From assembly GCA_903850915.1 (NCBI GenBank), contig CAINMV010000037.1, forward strand, positions 62,001 to 126,000: a stretch of 64,000 bases of DNA, written 5' to 3'. This DNA is from an uncultured Bacteroidota bacterium (lineage in GTDB: Bacteria > Bacteroidota > Bacteroidia > UKL13-3). Both the position numbers and the translations under genes were made by a program. The notes beneath the pieces were generated by a model. It was given only the letters and a program-made list of their open reading frames with translations, searched no databases and was not told the origin of the DNA. Below are positions 26,158-34,786 of the stretch, one piece after another. The number at the start of each line of letters is the position of its first letter. Positions within the stretch are counted from its first letter, which is position 1.

Positions 26158-26165
26158 CAAAGGTA
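26158..26165 (-). promoter_or_regulatory. -7 box TACCTTTG for uvrB
   Basis: TACCTTTG matches TAnnTTTG on the minus strand and ends 12 nt before the ATG at 26145. Confidence 0.5.
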
Positions 26166-26191
26166 ACTCTAAAAAAGATACTGAATTTGAG

Positions 26192-26214
26192 ATTTAATAG
26201 CTACGCTATTAAAT
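26192..26214. repeat. Perfect hairpin between mutarotase and uvrB genes
   Basis: ATTTAATAGC, a 3-nt loop and GCTATTAAAT form a perfect 10-bp inverted repeat. No T-run follows on either strand, so it is not a textbook terminator. Confidence 0.5.
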
Positions 26215-26274
26215 TACGTTTAGAAACTTACGTGATAATATTCTTATTTATTCCTGGTGATATCTTGTCCTAGT

Positions 26275-27126
26275 TTAGTCGATTGATATATTAAACCAAA
26301 ACTCTTTTTTATCCCCTGGAGGTAAATTGATGATTCCTTTTTTTCTTTCAATATCATGATTATGCGAAATGCTATCCGCAACGCCCCACCAAGGTTCAAT
26401 GCAAACAAATGGAGCATTAGGCTGCTTCCATAATCCAAGATAAGTGCAATCTTCCCACGATATTTTTAAATTATAGTTTGCGCTTTTTAAACAAACAGCT
26501 TTCGATTTAAAACCTGACAATACTAAAGCATCGTCAGAAAATAATTCCTCATTAATAGCAAGCATATGGTTTTGAAGCGGAATCTCGTGTTGAATTTCCG
26601 TGAGTAATCCATCTTGTAAAACATTTCTGCTTAGCTTTATATCACTATCAAACTCAAAATAATACGCTTTTAACTTTTCATCATTATAAAAAGGGCAAAG
26701 AAATGCAGGATGCGCTCCAATGCTAAATGGCAACGTTGTGTTGCCTTTATTAATAACGATATAGGTGGTTTTTACACCCATCACATCGATGGTATACTTT
26801 ATAAATAAATCGTAGTCAAAGGGGTATTCCGAATTTTTTGTGTCGTCTAATCTAAAAAGAAGCATGTTCAACCCTTGCCCCACAAGCTCAAACTCTCGAT
26901 CGCGTGCAAAACCATGTTGTGGCAATGAATAGTATCGATTATGATATACGTATGTGTTGGCTTTTAACTTTCCTACTATTGGAAACAAAACCGGCGCTTG
27001 ACGTTGCCAATAGGGTTGATTTTTAGTCCACAAATAATTAACTCCTATTTTCTTTAAAGAATGCAATTCAGCCCCAAACGAAGCAACTTCAATTTCATAA
27101 TCCTGAAAGGAAAGAATGTGAATCAT
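26275..27126 (-). CDS. Aldose 1-epimerase family protein (LacX-like mutarotase)
   Basis: The 283-residue protein has the LacX-type galactose mutarotase-like fold: FGAELHSLKK, WQRQAPVLFPIVGKL, PQHGFARDREFEL (His ligand), FSIGAHPAFLCPF (second His) and FVCIEPWWGVADS (Glu region). Such enzymes interconvert alpha and beta anomers or bind sugars in the cytoplasm. There is no signal peptide. It lies upstream of uvrB with 129 bp between and downstream of the PaaG-like gene. Substrate uncertain. Confidence 0.85.
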   Translation of the reverse strand: MIHILSFQDYEIEVASFGAELHSLKKIGVNYLWTKNQPYWQRQAPVLFPIVGKLKANTYVYHNRYYSLPQHGFARDREFELVGQGLNMLLFRLDDTKNSEYPFDYDLFIKYTIDVMGVKTTYIVINKGNTTLPFSIGAHPAFLCPFYNDEKLKAYYFEFDSDIKLSRNVLQDGLLTEIQHEIPLQNHMLAINEELFSDDALVLSGFKSKAVCLKSANYNLKISWEDCTYLGLWKQPNAPFVCIEPWWGVADSISHNHDIERKKGIINLPPGDKKEFWFNISID

Positions 27127-27157
27127 TATTCGCAGCTAAATATTAATTGCCATCATT

Positions 27158-27958
27158 TTATGCGCCAATAAAATTCGATTTGCGCTTCTCTATAAAGGCC
27201 TGAACGCCCTCTTTATAATCCTTGCTATTTCCGGCAATTTCCTGGCAATACATTTCATATTCCAACATTGTATCCAAATCACTTTGAAACGATTTGTTAA
27301 GCATCTTCTTCATTAATCCGTAGGCTTTAGTAGGCCCATTGGCATAGGTGGTGGCAATGGCAAGCACCTCTTCATCTAGTCTATCTTCCGCCACCAAACG
27401 ATTAACCATACCCCAATCAAAAGCTTGTTGGGCGGTTACTTTACTACCTAATGTAGCTAACTCAAAAGCCCTTGCACTTCCAATTAGTCGGGGTAAAAAA
27501 TAGGAAGACCCGCTATCCATAACCAATCCTATATTTACAAAAACCTCTATTAGCGAGGCCTTTTCAGAGGCGACAATAAAATCACATGCCAATGCTAGTG
27601 AACATCCAGCACCAGCGGCAACGCCATTCAATCTACAAACAATAGGCTTTGGCATATTACGCATAGCTTTAATTATTGGATTGTAACGTGTAGTTAAAGA
27701 TTCAATAAAAGATCGTTTTTCTGCTCCCGAAATTGCCTTTAAATCCTGACCGCTACAAAATGCTTTGCCGGAACCTGTTAAGACTAAAACATTTACCTTC
27801 GGATCGCGTTCCATTTGTTTCAAGGCTTCTTGTAATTCAAAGCTTTGAGTATTGTCGAAGGCATTGAAAACATCTGGCCTATTAAGCGTGATGGTTCCAA
27901 TTTTATTTTCAACTTTTAACAGAAGTGTAGTGTATGTTTTTTCTTCTTTTTTAGCCAT
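27158..27958 (-). CDS. Enoyl-CoA hydratase/isomerase, PaaG-like
   Basis: The 266-residue crotonase-fold enzyme shows ITLNRPDVFNAFD, the oxyanion-hole segments AFCSGQDL and NGVAAGAGCSLALACDF, and FVNIGLVMDSGSSYFLPRLIG with the Asp typical of PaaG (1,2-epoxyphenylacetyl-CoA isomerase) instead of the catalytic Glu of true hydratases. Hence a ring-isomerase or related beta-oxidation activity is favoured. No other paa genes lie here, so the physiological role may differ. It runs in the same direction as the mutarotase (31-nt gap) and uvrB. Confidence 0.85.
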   Translation of the reverse strand: MAKKEEKTYTTLLLKVENKIGTITLNRPDVFNAFDNTQSFELQEALKQMERDPKVNVLVLTGSGKAFCSGQDLKAISGAEKRSFIESLTTRYNPIIKAMRNMPKPIVCRLNGVAAGAGCSLALACDFIVASEKASLIEVFVNIGLVMDSGSSYFLPRLIGSARAFELATLGSKVTAQQAFDWGMVNRLVAEDRLDEEVLAIATTYANGPTKAYGLMKKMLNKSFQSDLDTMLEYEMYCQEIAGNSKDYKEGVQAFIEKRKSNFIGA

Positions 27959-27994
27959 ATTAATTGATTATTTATAGGGGTTAATTTTAAAATA

Positions 27995-28459
27995 TTAAAT
28001 GGTTAGTGCTTCTAGTTTCTCCGAGATATCAGTAAAATCTATGACTCCGGTATCATCTTCATCGCTAGAATAGAATGGAATTGCAAATATCTCACCGTGT
28101 GAATCGATTATTTGTTGGTTAACAAGAACGTAGTCAGACCAAGGACTAACGGCAATTGTAATTTTGTGAAACGAAATCGACTCTAGTTCTGCATCAGTAT
28201 ATTGGCCGTATAACAAAACAAAGTCAAGATCAAGTTCCATTGCTATGGCAATTATTTCATCGGAGGGTCTTTGATAAAATTCGCCAATAAATTTAACGCC
28301 ACTTAGCCAACCCATTATCTCCTTAGCGTGGGCTACCGTAATATTTTTTGAATTGCTGCTATCGAAACAAAAGCCAATATAATCTGCCATCATAGCAGCA
28401 GCATAGCGCGCAACGGTGAGGTTGTTCACTGATAAAAAGGCAATCGGATGTTTGTACAT
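27995..28459 (-). CDS. TrpF-like (phosphoribosylanthranilate isomerase-like) half protein
   Basis: The 154-residue protein aligns by eye with the first half of TrpF: VNNLTVARYAAAMMADYIGF, the SNSKNITVAHAKEI block, KFIGEFYQRPSDEIIAIA and LDFVLLYGQ. The catalytic Cys of the K-x-C-G start and the Asp near the barrel middle are missing, and the second half of the barrel is short and diverged, so isomerase activity is unlikely. It is probably a repurposed, conserved small protein. It lies between the PaaG-like gene and the divergent WD40 gene, not in a trp operon. Confidence 0.6.
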   Translation of the reverse strand: MYKHPIAFLSVNNLTVARYAAAMMADYIGFCFDSSNSKNITVAHAKEIMGWLSGVKFIGEFYQRPSDEIIAIAMELDLDFVLLYGQYTDAELESISFHKITIAVSPWSDYVLVNQQIIDSHGEIFAIPFYSSDEDDTGVIDFTDISEKLEALTI

Positions 28460-28478
28460 ATCTTTGTGGCGAAATTAA

Positions 28479-28486
28479 TACTTTTG
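28479..28486 (+). promoter_or_regulatory. -7 box TACTTTTG for WD40 gene
   Basis: TACTTTTG matches TAnnTTTG, 28 nt before the ATG at 28515, in the 55-bp region shared with the divergent TrpF-like gene. Confidence 0.45.
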
Positions 28487-28514
28487 GCGCATAGATAAGT
28501 AGAGAAAGCATATC

Positions 28515-29399
28515 ATGAATGTTACTAAACTCCTGGAATTTAATGGACACGTGGATTGCATCTACACTGCAACCCTAAATTTAGAGGTAAGTCAGCTTTA
28601 TACCGCCGGTGGTGATGGTATTGTGGCTGCTTGGGATTATGCTTTAGGCGGCGATGGTGCTATGTTAGTGAAAGTAAATAATTCGGTATATAGTATGTGC
28701 CTCTTCGAAAATAAATTGCTCTTGGGAAGTAGTACTGGAAATTTATTTTTAATAAATCTAGCCTCGAAAATTGAAGAGCGCAACATTGAAGCCCACGCCC
28801 AAGGGATTTTTGATATTGTATATGACGAAATTAATGAACGAATCCTTACATGCGGATTCGACGGTGTGCTTAATGTTTGGAATAAAGAATTACACCTAAA
28901 AAGCTCCATCAAATTGTCTGAGAAGAGTTTGCGGAATATTTGCTTATTACCTGAAGCCATCGCTATCGCCTCCTCCGACTTTACAATTTATATTCTAGAC
29001 TCAACCACTTTTGAAATAAAACACCGAATTAAAAATCATACGAATTCGGTATTTGCATTAGCCTTCAATCCAATTAAAAAAGAACTATTAAGCGGAGGCC
29101 GAGATTGTTACTTAAAAGTTTGGGATATTGAAACCTGGAGGTTAAAACAGGAATATGTTGGGGCTACCTTGCATATTAATCATATTGTTTTTAGTCCTGA
29201 CAACCGCTATTATGCATTGTCGAGTATGGATAAAACACTCAAGATATTTGATGCTGCAACGCACTCCCCATTAAAATTTATTACTCGAGAAAAGAATGAT
29301 GGACACACCTCTTCAATAAACAAGGCACTCTGGCTTAACATAGATTCCATTATCAGCATTAGCGATGACAAAAAAGCCATTTCCTGGTTCTTAGAATAA
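28515..29399 (+). CDS. WD40 repeat protein
   Basis: The 294-residue protein is almost wholly WD40 blades: GGDGIVAAWDYA, GFDGVLNVWNKE, GGRDCYLKVWDIE, SSMDKTLKIFDA and SDDKKAISWFLE, each preceded by GH-like turns such as HVDCIYTA and HTNSVFALAF. Six to seven blades give a closed propeller. There is no signal peptide, so it is a cytoplasmic scaffold. No catalytic domain is fused. It is followed 53 nt later by the DUF5686 gene on the same strand. Confidence 0.85.
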   Translation: MNVTKLLEFNGHVDCIYTATLNLEVSQLYTAGGDGIVAAWDYALGGDGAMLVKVNNSVYSMCLFENKLLLGSSTGNLFLINLASKIEERNIEAHAQGIFDIVYDEINERILTCGFDGVLNVWNKELHLKSSIKLSEKSLRNICLLPEAIAIASSDFTIYILDSTTFEIKHRIKNHTNSVFALAFNPIKKELLSGGRDCYLKVWDIETWRLKQEYVGATLHINHIVFSPDNRYYALSSMDKTLKIFDAATHSPLKFITREKNDGHTSSINKALWLNIDSIISISDDKKAISWFLE

Positions 29400-29452
29400 T
29401 TCTCAAACCACTATATTCGAACTCTACACTTTTAACATCTAAGACGAAAATA

Positions 29453-31915
29453 TTGAATCGGATCCTATTGTTTTTTAGTTTGTTGATGAGTATCAAACTC
29501 TTAGCGCAACCCATTACCATTACAGGTAAAATAACCGACGGTGCTACAGGGGAGAGTATAGGATATGCTTCGATATATGTAAAGGGGCAAAATATTGGTG
29601 TTACGGCCGACTTCGAAGGGGCTTTTAAAATCATCATCACCAAACCCACCGACTCCTTATGGTGTAGCGATTTGGGGTATTTCACAAAAGCGAAAGCACT
29701 CTCAAAAATACCAATACAAATAATTAACTTTTCTTTAGAAACCAACAACGTCGATCTCCACGAAGTAGAAATCAGACCCAAAGAAAACCCAGCCATTACA
29801 CTAATAAAACTAGCAAACAAAAACCAAAAAAAATACAACCCTGATAATATCGATGCTTATAAATATGAAAGCTTTAGTAAGTTGGATCTATCGATTGATC
29901 ACCTTAATCCTAGGATTCAAAAATCGGTTTGGTTTAAAAATATTAAACCCCTCTTTGATAGTATAAATGGAATTCGAAGTGATGAAGGCAAACCTTTATT
30001 GCCTGTTTTTATCTCGGAAACGGTATCCGATTATTATTTCCAGTCGCCACCTAAAAAACATCACGAAGAAATAAAAGCCACGAAAGTGCAAGGTGTAGGT
30101 GTAGTTGATGGAACCACTACCGTTCAAGTGCTTGGAGCCACCTTGCAACAATATAATTTTTATGATAGCTGGGTAGTAATTATGAAAAAGGCATTTATCT
30201 CTCCAATCGGTGACGGTAGTCTTTTTTATTATAAATATAAAATTCGTGATACAGTAACTATAGAGAATAAAACATGTTATAAAATTGAGTTGACACCTAA
30301 ACGCAAAGAAGATCTGGCATTTACTGGAAACATCTGGATTTCAGATACATCATATGCCATTATTAGAATAAGCGTTACCATTGGAAAAGATGCGAATCTC
30401 AATTTTGTCAATCAAGTTAAAATATCTCAAGAGATGACAGAGGTAGCTCCTGATGTTTATCTCCCAAAAAATACTAGAGTTCTAATCGACCTTGCGGAAT
30501 TGGTAAATAATACACCGAGTTTTTTAGCCAAATTCACAATCTCTAATCATGATTTTGAAATACATAAAAGTCAGCAAACTGCGCTCTTCGAACATAATGT
30601 AGATGTAGTGCAAAATGCTATAACACAAAAACGAGACACCACTTATTGGCAGCAGCACCGACACATTTCACTTGACAGCAGTGAATTGCGCGTTTATAAT
30701 ATGGTAGATTCCCTGCGAAATATTAAATCGATAAAAAATGGAACCGCCTTAGCTAAATTTATGGGTACTGGCTATCAACAAATCGGGAAATTTGATTTGG
30801 GTCCATATTATTACTTGGCAAATAAAAACTATGTACAAGGATTCCGATTCAGTGTTGGAGCGCGAACGAATTATAAGTTTAGCCATGTAACAACTTTTAA
30901 AAGTTATGTGGCCTATGGCTTTAAAGATGAAAAAGTACGTTATAGCATCCTTGAAGATTTTTTAATTTCGAGGAAAAAATGGACTAACTGTGGGTGGCAA
31001 AGAAGGGTAGACGTAGATCAAGCCGGGATTAGCGACGGAAGCAGTGAATTTAACAGTGCAGCCTTTGCATTAACCTCCATTTTTTCTAACCTAAGTAGGA
31101 TTAACCTAAGTGAAGAAAGTAAAGTCTATTTCTTGAGACAAATTCAAAAGGACTGGATACTTAAACTTAATGCTAGCAATAAAAAATACACGCCTTATTT
31201 CCCCTTTCGCTATATACGTGAAGATGGTATAGTAGACAGCACTTTTACAAATACCACTGCTAATATTGAGTTGCGTTTTGCACATAATGAACGTGTACTT
31301 GTTGATGACAATACCCGTTATTTAATGGGCACAGAGCGATCGCCAGTAATTGCATTCGGTTATACGAAAGCATTAAAAGGCCTTATTAATGGAAGTTTCA
31401 GCTACGATAAACTCTATATTAATATTCGGCAATCCATTAACACAAGGATCTTAGGACATGCCTTCTATTATATCAAAGCAGCAAAATATTTTGGAACAGT
31501 ACCCTTTCCTTCTTTAGATGTTCACCCTGGAAATCAAACTTTATATTTTTCAACCACCGCGTTTAACCTGATGGATTATTATGAATTTGTAAGCGACCAG
31601 TTTGTAAGTGCTTTTTATGAGCAGTATATGGAAGGATTAATTACGAACCGTGTTCCACTTTTACGTTGGCTAAAATGGCGTACTTTATTTACAGTGAAAG
31701 GGATTTATGGCAGTATTGACCAAAAAAATATCGCAATCATCCCTTTAGAATATCAGCATTTTAAAACGCTAGAGAAAAAGCCATATATAGAAGTCAGCTA
31801 TGGTTTCGAAAATATCTTTAAATACTTTCGCGTGGATATGGTACATCGTATCACTTATCTCGATACAGATGCTCGCAGATGGGGGGTTCTGGTCTCTGCC
31901 CAATTTAATCTTTAA
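29453..31915 (+). CDS. DUF5686/carboxypeptidase-regulatory-like outer-membrane protein
   Basis: The 820-residue protein has a signal peptide ending KLLA before QPITITGKI, a CarboxypepD_reg-like beta-sandwich (about 20-105, ITGKITDGATGESIGYASI), then the DUF5686 region with DAYKYESFSKLDL, FISETVSDYYF and a C-terminal outer-membrane beta-barrel ending VLVSAQFNL. The only start that includes the whole signal peptide is TTG at 29453; the first ATG (29486) lies inside it. It sits in the outer membrane. The role of the family is not established. The polyprenyl synthase gene begins 40 nt later. Confidence 0.8.
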   Translation: MNRILLFFSLLMSIKLLAQPITITGKITDGATGESIGYASIYVKGQNIGVTADFEGAFKIIITKPTDSLWCSDLGYFTKAKALSKIPIQIINFSLETNNVDLHEVEIRPKENPAITLIKLANKNQKKYNPDNIDAYKYESFSKLDLSIDHLNPRIQKSVWFKNIKPLFDSINGIRSDEGKPLLPVFISETVSDYYFQSPPKKHHEEIKATKVQGVGVVDGTTTVQVLGATLQQYNFYDSWVVIMKKAFISPIGDGSLFYYKYKIRDTVTIENKTCYKIELTPKRKEDLAFTGNIWISDTSYAIIRISVTIGKDANLNFVNQVKISQEMTEVAPDVYLPKNTRVLIDLAELVNNTPSFLAKFTISNHDFEIHKSQQTALFEHNVDVVQNAITQKRDTTYWQQHRHISLDSSELRVYNMVDSLRNIKSIKNGTALAKFMGTGYQQIGKFDLGPYYYLANKNYVQGFRFSVGARTNYKFSHVTTFKSYVAYGFKDEKVRYSILEDFLISRKKWTNCGWQRRVDVDQAGISDGSSEFNSAAFALTSIFSNLSRINLSEESKVYFLRQIQKDWILKLNASNKKYTPYFPFRYIREDGIVDSTFTNTTANIELRFAHNERVLVDDNTRYLMGTERSPVIAFGYTKALKGLINGSFSYDKLYINIRQSINTRILGHAFYYIKAAKYFGTVPFPSLDVHPGNQTLYFSTTAFNLMDYYEFVSDQFVSAFYEQYMEGLITNRVPLLRWLKWRTLFTVKGIYGSIDQKNIAIIPLEYQHFKTLEKKPYIEVSYGFENIFKYFRVDMVHRITYLDTDARRWGVLVSAQFNL

Positions 31916-31955
31916 TATCTTTCTTGAAAAAAAACGTTTACTTTACCATCGAAAA

Positions 31956-32930
31956 ATGTCGTCAGCATTAAACGAAATCAAAAAACCAATAGCACAAGAG
32001 TTGGTGAAGTTTGAAGAGAAATTTAAAGCCTCTCTTAAAAGCGATGTAGCCCTTCTTGATACCATCATGAATTATGTGGTAAAACGCAAGGGAAAAGAAA
32101 TGCGTCCTATTTTGGTTTTCTTAAATGCACAACTTTGGGGTGAGATTAACGATGCAACCTATCGTGGTGCAAGCTTAGTAGAACTGCTTCATACGGCTAC
32201 TTTAGTGCATGATGATGTAGTGGATGACTCCATGGAGCGTCGTGGCTTTTTTAGTATTAACGCCTTATGGAAAAACAAAATAGCGGTATTAATAGGCGAT
32301 TATCTGCTAAGTAAGGGATTGTTAGTGAGCATGGATAATGATGAGTTTTTTCTCTTAAAGATTTTAAGTGATGCCGTTAGAAGAATGAGTGAGGGCGAAC
32401 TTTTGCAAATTGAACGTACGCGTCGTTTAAATATAACTGAGGCTGATTATTTTAATATCATCGGTAATAAAACAGCATCACTTATTGCCGCTTGTTGTGG
32501 TATCGGTGCAGCCACCGTAACCAACGACAAGGATAAGGTGGAAACCATGAAGGAGTTTGGAGAAATTATTGGCGTGGCCTTTCAAATGAAAGACGATCTC
32601 TTTGACTTTGGCGCTGAAGATGTGGGAAAACCCACTGGCATAGATATTAAAGAAAAGAAAATGACTTTACCGCTAATATATAGCTTAAATAACTGCAACG
32701 CCACTGAACGAAGAAGAATCATCAATATTGTAAAAAGCAAAACAAAAAATCAGGACAAAATTGATGAAGTAATTCGTTTTGTTCATGAAAAAGGAGGTAT
32801 TAATTACACCATAAAAACAATGCACGAATATAGAGAACGAGCTATTGCTATACTTCATGGTTTACCTCAAAACGATGCCAATAAATCATTAGAGTTGTTA
32901 GTAAATTATGTGGTAAATCGAGAAAAATAA
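31956..32930 (+). CDS. Polyprenyl (octaprenyl-type) diphosphate synthase
   Basis: This trans-prenyltransferase elongates isoprenoid chains for quinones. The 324-residue protein shows KEMRPILVFLNAQLW, the first Asp-rich motif LVHDDVVDDS, GDYLLSKGL, and the second Asp-rich motif FQMKDDLFDF followed by GKPTGIDIKEKKMTLPLIYSL. ATG at 31956 (MSSALNEIKK) is chosen because a longer frame would overlap the preceding gene. The product length cannot be read by eye; a menaquinone side chain is likely in this phylum (inference). Confidence 0.92.
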   Translation: MSSALNEIKKPIAQELVKFEEKFKASLKSDVALLDTIMNYVVKRKGKEMRPILVFLNAQLWGEINDATYRGASLVELLHTATLVHDDVVDDSMERRGFFSINALWKNKIAVLIGDYLLSKGLLVSMDNDEFFLLKILSDAVRRMSEGELLQIERTRRLNITEADYFNIIGNKTASLIAACCGIGAATVTNDKDKVETMKEFGEIIGVAFQMKDDLFDFGAEDVGKPTGIDIKEKKMTLPLIYSLNNCNATERRRIINIVKSKTKNQDKIDEVIRFVHEKGGINYTIKTMHEYRERAIAILHGLPQNDANKSLELLVNYVVNREK

Positions 32931-32995
32931 ACCTTACCTCGTTTTTTACAATCATCATTATTACTGCGTAATAAATTAAAATTTCGGTGACCTAA

Positions 32996-33048
32996 AATCG
33001 AAAAACGATAATAAATTGGTGTGATTTCGATTTTTGTGATGTTTTTGG
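32996..33048. repeat. Intergenic hairpin element, copy 2
   Basis: AATCGAAAAA, a 16-nt spacer, TGATTT and CGATTTTT repeat the blocks of 1649-1701 in order. Arms AAAATCGAAA (32994-33003) and TTTCGATTTT (33025-33034) pair perfectly over 10 bp. It lies in the 269-bp gap between the polyprenyl synthase and coiled-coil genes, where no other feature was seen. Confidence 0.45.
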
Positions 33049-33199
33049 ATAGTTTAATAATCACCAAATCAACACAAAAATGCGTCTAGAAAAGATATGT
33101 CGGGCTTTGATTATGACGTTTCTTGTGAATAAATTACGGTCGAACTTACGTGGCTTTGAGTTTACTTTGTTTAATTATTCATAATAACTTTCTCAGAAA

Positions 33200-34405
33200 A
33201 TGGCAATCCTCGAAACAATCAACGACATCAGCCTTCGTGTTTCCAATATACTAATCCAACAGCAGCAATTAAAAACACAAGCTGTTAATTGGGAAAACCT
33301 CTATCGAGAGGCCACCGAAGTTCAAAAGAAACTGTTAGAGCAGGGTACAACACAATCGAAGCAAAATGAGACTCTAATTACCTCCGTTGAAGAATTAAAG
33401 TTACAACTCTCTAAACAAAAGCTGGAATTAGAGGAAGCATTAACAAAACAAACGGAAGGGAGTACCGAAAATGAAAAGCTAAAAAGCCATATTGCCGGCA
33501 TCACTCTAGAACTGCAACTTCAAAAAAAACAAGAGGAACAACAATTAAGTTTGCATTTTGGGGTTGAAAAAGAACAAGAAAAACTCAAAGCGCTAAATGA
33601 GGACTTGCAAGAACAATTGAAGGCCTCACAACTATTAAACCAAGAGCTTCAGGAGGAATTGCAAGCAACGAAAATTTCCATGGTGGAGGAACTGGCAGAT
33701 GCCAGCACTAAGCTTCAGCAAAAAAATAATTTAACAGACGAATTATCTAAAATTAAGGAAAAGTATCAAATCGATTTATCTGCTTTACATAGTAAGAACT
33801 CAGAGCTTGAAACGCAACTGGAAACATTTAGAGTTGAAAATCAAAAAATAAGTGAATCGAAAAAGGAATTAGCGTCTATTAATACTCAAAAAGCAGAATC
33901 AATTGAATTCCTAACACTTCAACTTACTAAACTAGAGACTAAAATCTCCACGACACCAATAAATAATCCTGATGTTTATCTGAATTCTAAAATAGAGCAA
34001 CTAACCGCACAAATTCATAACTTGATTTTTGAAAACAATCTTATAAAACAAATAGCAAATCCAATAAAACAGAATCAACCAGTTAAAATTGCCGAAAAAG
34101 CAAGTGAGCAGCCGTCCGGTTCCCAAAATCAAGTTCATTTTCTATATGCAGAGCTTCAAGAGAGCCAAAAGGCCTATTTAAGACTCGAAAATCAGTTAAA
34201 TCAATATATCGAAATCTTATCGGAGCGTCAAAATATGACCAATTTAGAACCCGATTCATTAAATAATTTACAAGAACAAAATAAAATCGTTAAACTTGCA
34301 GAAGCGATAGAAGGGAATACGGTTACTTCAAATCTGGAGTTAAAGCAAAAGTTGAATGAGATGATAAAAGAAGTCGACCGTTGTATTGCTAAACTAAACA
34401 GCTAA
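33200..34405 (+). CDS. Coiled-coil protein upstream of zapA (ZapB-like role suspected)
   Basis: The 401-residue protein is Gln/Glu/Lys/Leu-rich and shows heptad periodicity over about residues 15-260 and again near 305-345, so it is mostly long coiled coil with no signal peptide or membrane segment. The C-terminus ends KLNEMIKEVDRCIAKLNS, resembling the end of short coiled-coil proteins that precede zapA in Bacteroidota. It is 22 nt upstream of zapA on the same strand, suggesting a joint role in Z-ring assembly (inference). The composition is low-complexity, so database hits must be interpreted with care. Confidence 0.7.
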   Translation: MAILETINDISLRVSNILIQQQQLKTQAVNWENLYREATEVQKKLLEQGTTQSKQNETLITSVEELKLQLSKQKLELEEALTKQTEGSTENEKLKSHIAGITLELQLQKKQEEQQLSLHFGVEKEQEKLKALNEDLQEQLKASQLLNQELQEELQATKISMVEELADASTKLQQKNNLTDELSKIKEKYQIDLSALHSKNSELETQLETFRVENQKISESKKELASINTQKAESIEFLTLQLTKLETKISTTPINNPDVYLNSKIEQLTAQIHNLIFENNLIKQIANPIKQNQPVKIAEKASEQPSGSQNQVHFLYAELQESQKAYLRLENQLNQYIEILSERQNMTNLEPDSLNNLQEQNKIVKLAEAIEGNTVTSNLELKQKLNEMIKEVDRCIAKLNS

Positions 34406-34427
34406 ATTAAAATTTGTTTTTTCATAC

Positions 34428-34706
34428 GTGGCCACGCTTAAAGTAACGATTGCAGGAAAAGAATTTCCGCTTACCGTAGATCAGGATACCCATGATCAAG
34501 TGCTAGAAGCTGCTGCAATGATAAACCAAAAAATAGAAGAACATCAGCAACAGTTTAAAGTGGATGAAAAAGATGCCTTGGCTATGTGTTCGCTTGAATT
34601 AGCAACACTTAATAGCCAATTACAAAGGCAAGCACAAGAGTGGCAACACGCTCATAATGAGATTGAAGCAATTCACGCCACACTTCAAAACGCTGAAACT
34701 ATTTAG
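34428..34706 (+). CDS. zapA: Cell division protein ZapA
   Basis: The 92-residue protein has the ZapA fold: an N-terminal beta-rich part (LKVTIAGKEFPLTVDQD) and a long C-terminal helix (about 25-92) that forms a coiled-coil dimer and bundles FtsZ filaments. It starts at GTG 34428, as no ATG exists upstream in frame. The coiled-coil gene lies 22 nt upstream and rny 80 nt downstream. This order of coiled-coil gene, zapA and rny is typical for the phylum. Confidence 0.85.
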   Translation: MATLKVTIAGKEFPLTVDQDTHDQVLEAAAMINQKIEEHQQQFKVDEKDALAMCSLELATLNSQLQRQAQEWQHAHNEIEAIHATLQNAETI

Positions 34707-34786
34707 TCTTTTAGTTTTAATACTCCCCTCCTCGTAATTTTAAAATATATAAAATTTGACGCCTCGAAGTACGAGGTAATTACATT

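Noticed and set aside
34707-34786. 6S RNA between zapA and rny, as found near zapA in other phyla
   Set aside because: The gap is only 80 bp, far too short for 6S RNA.
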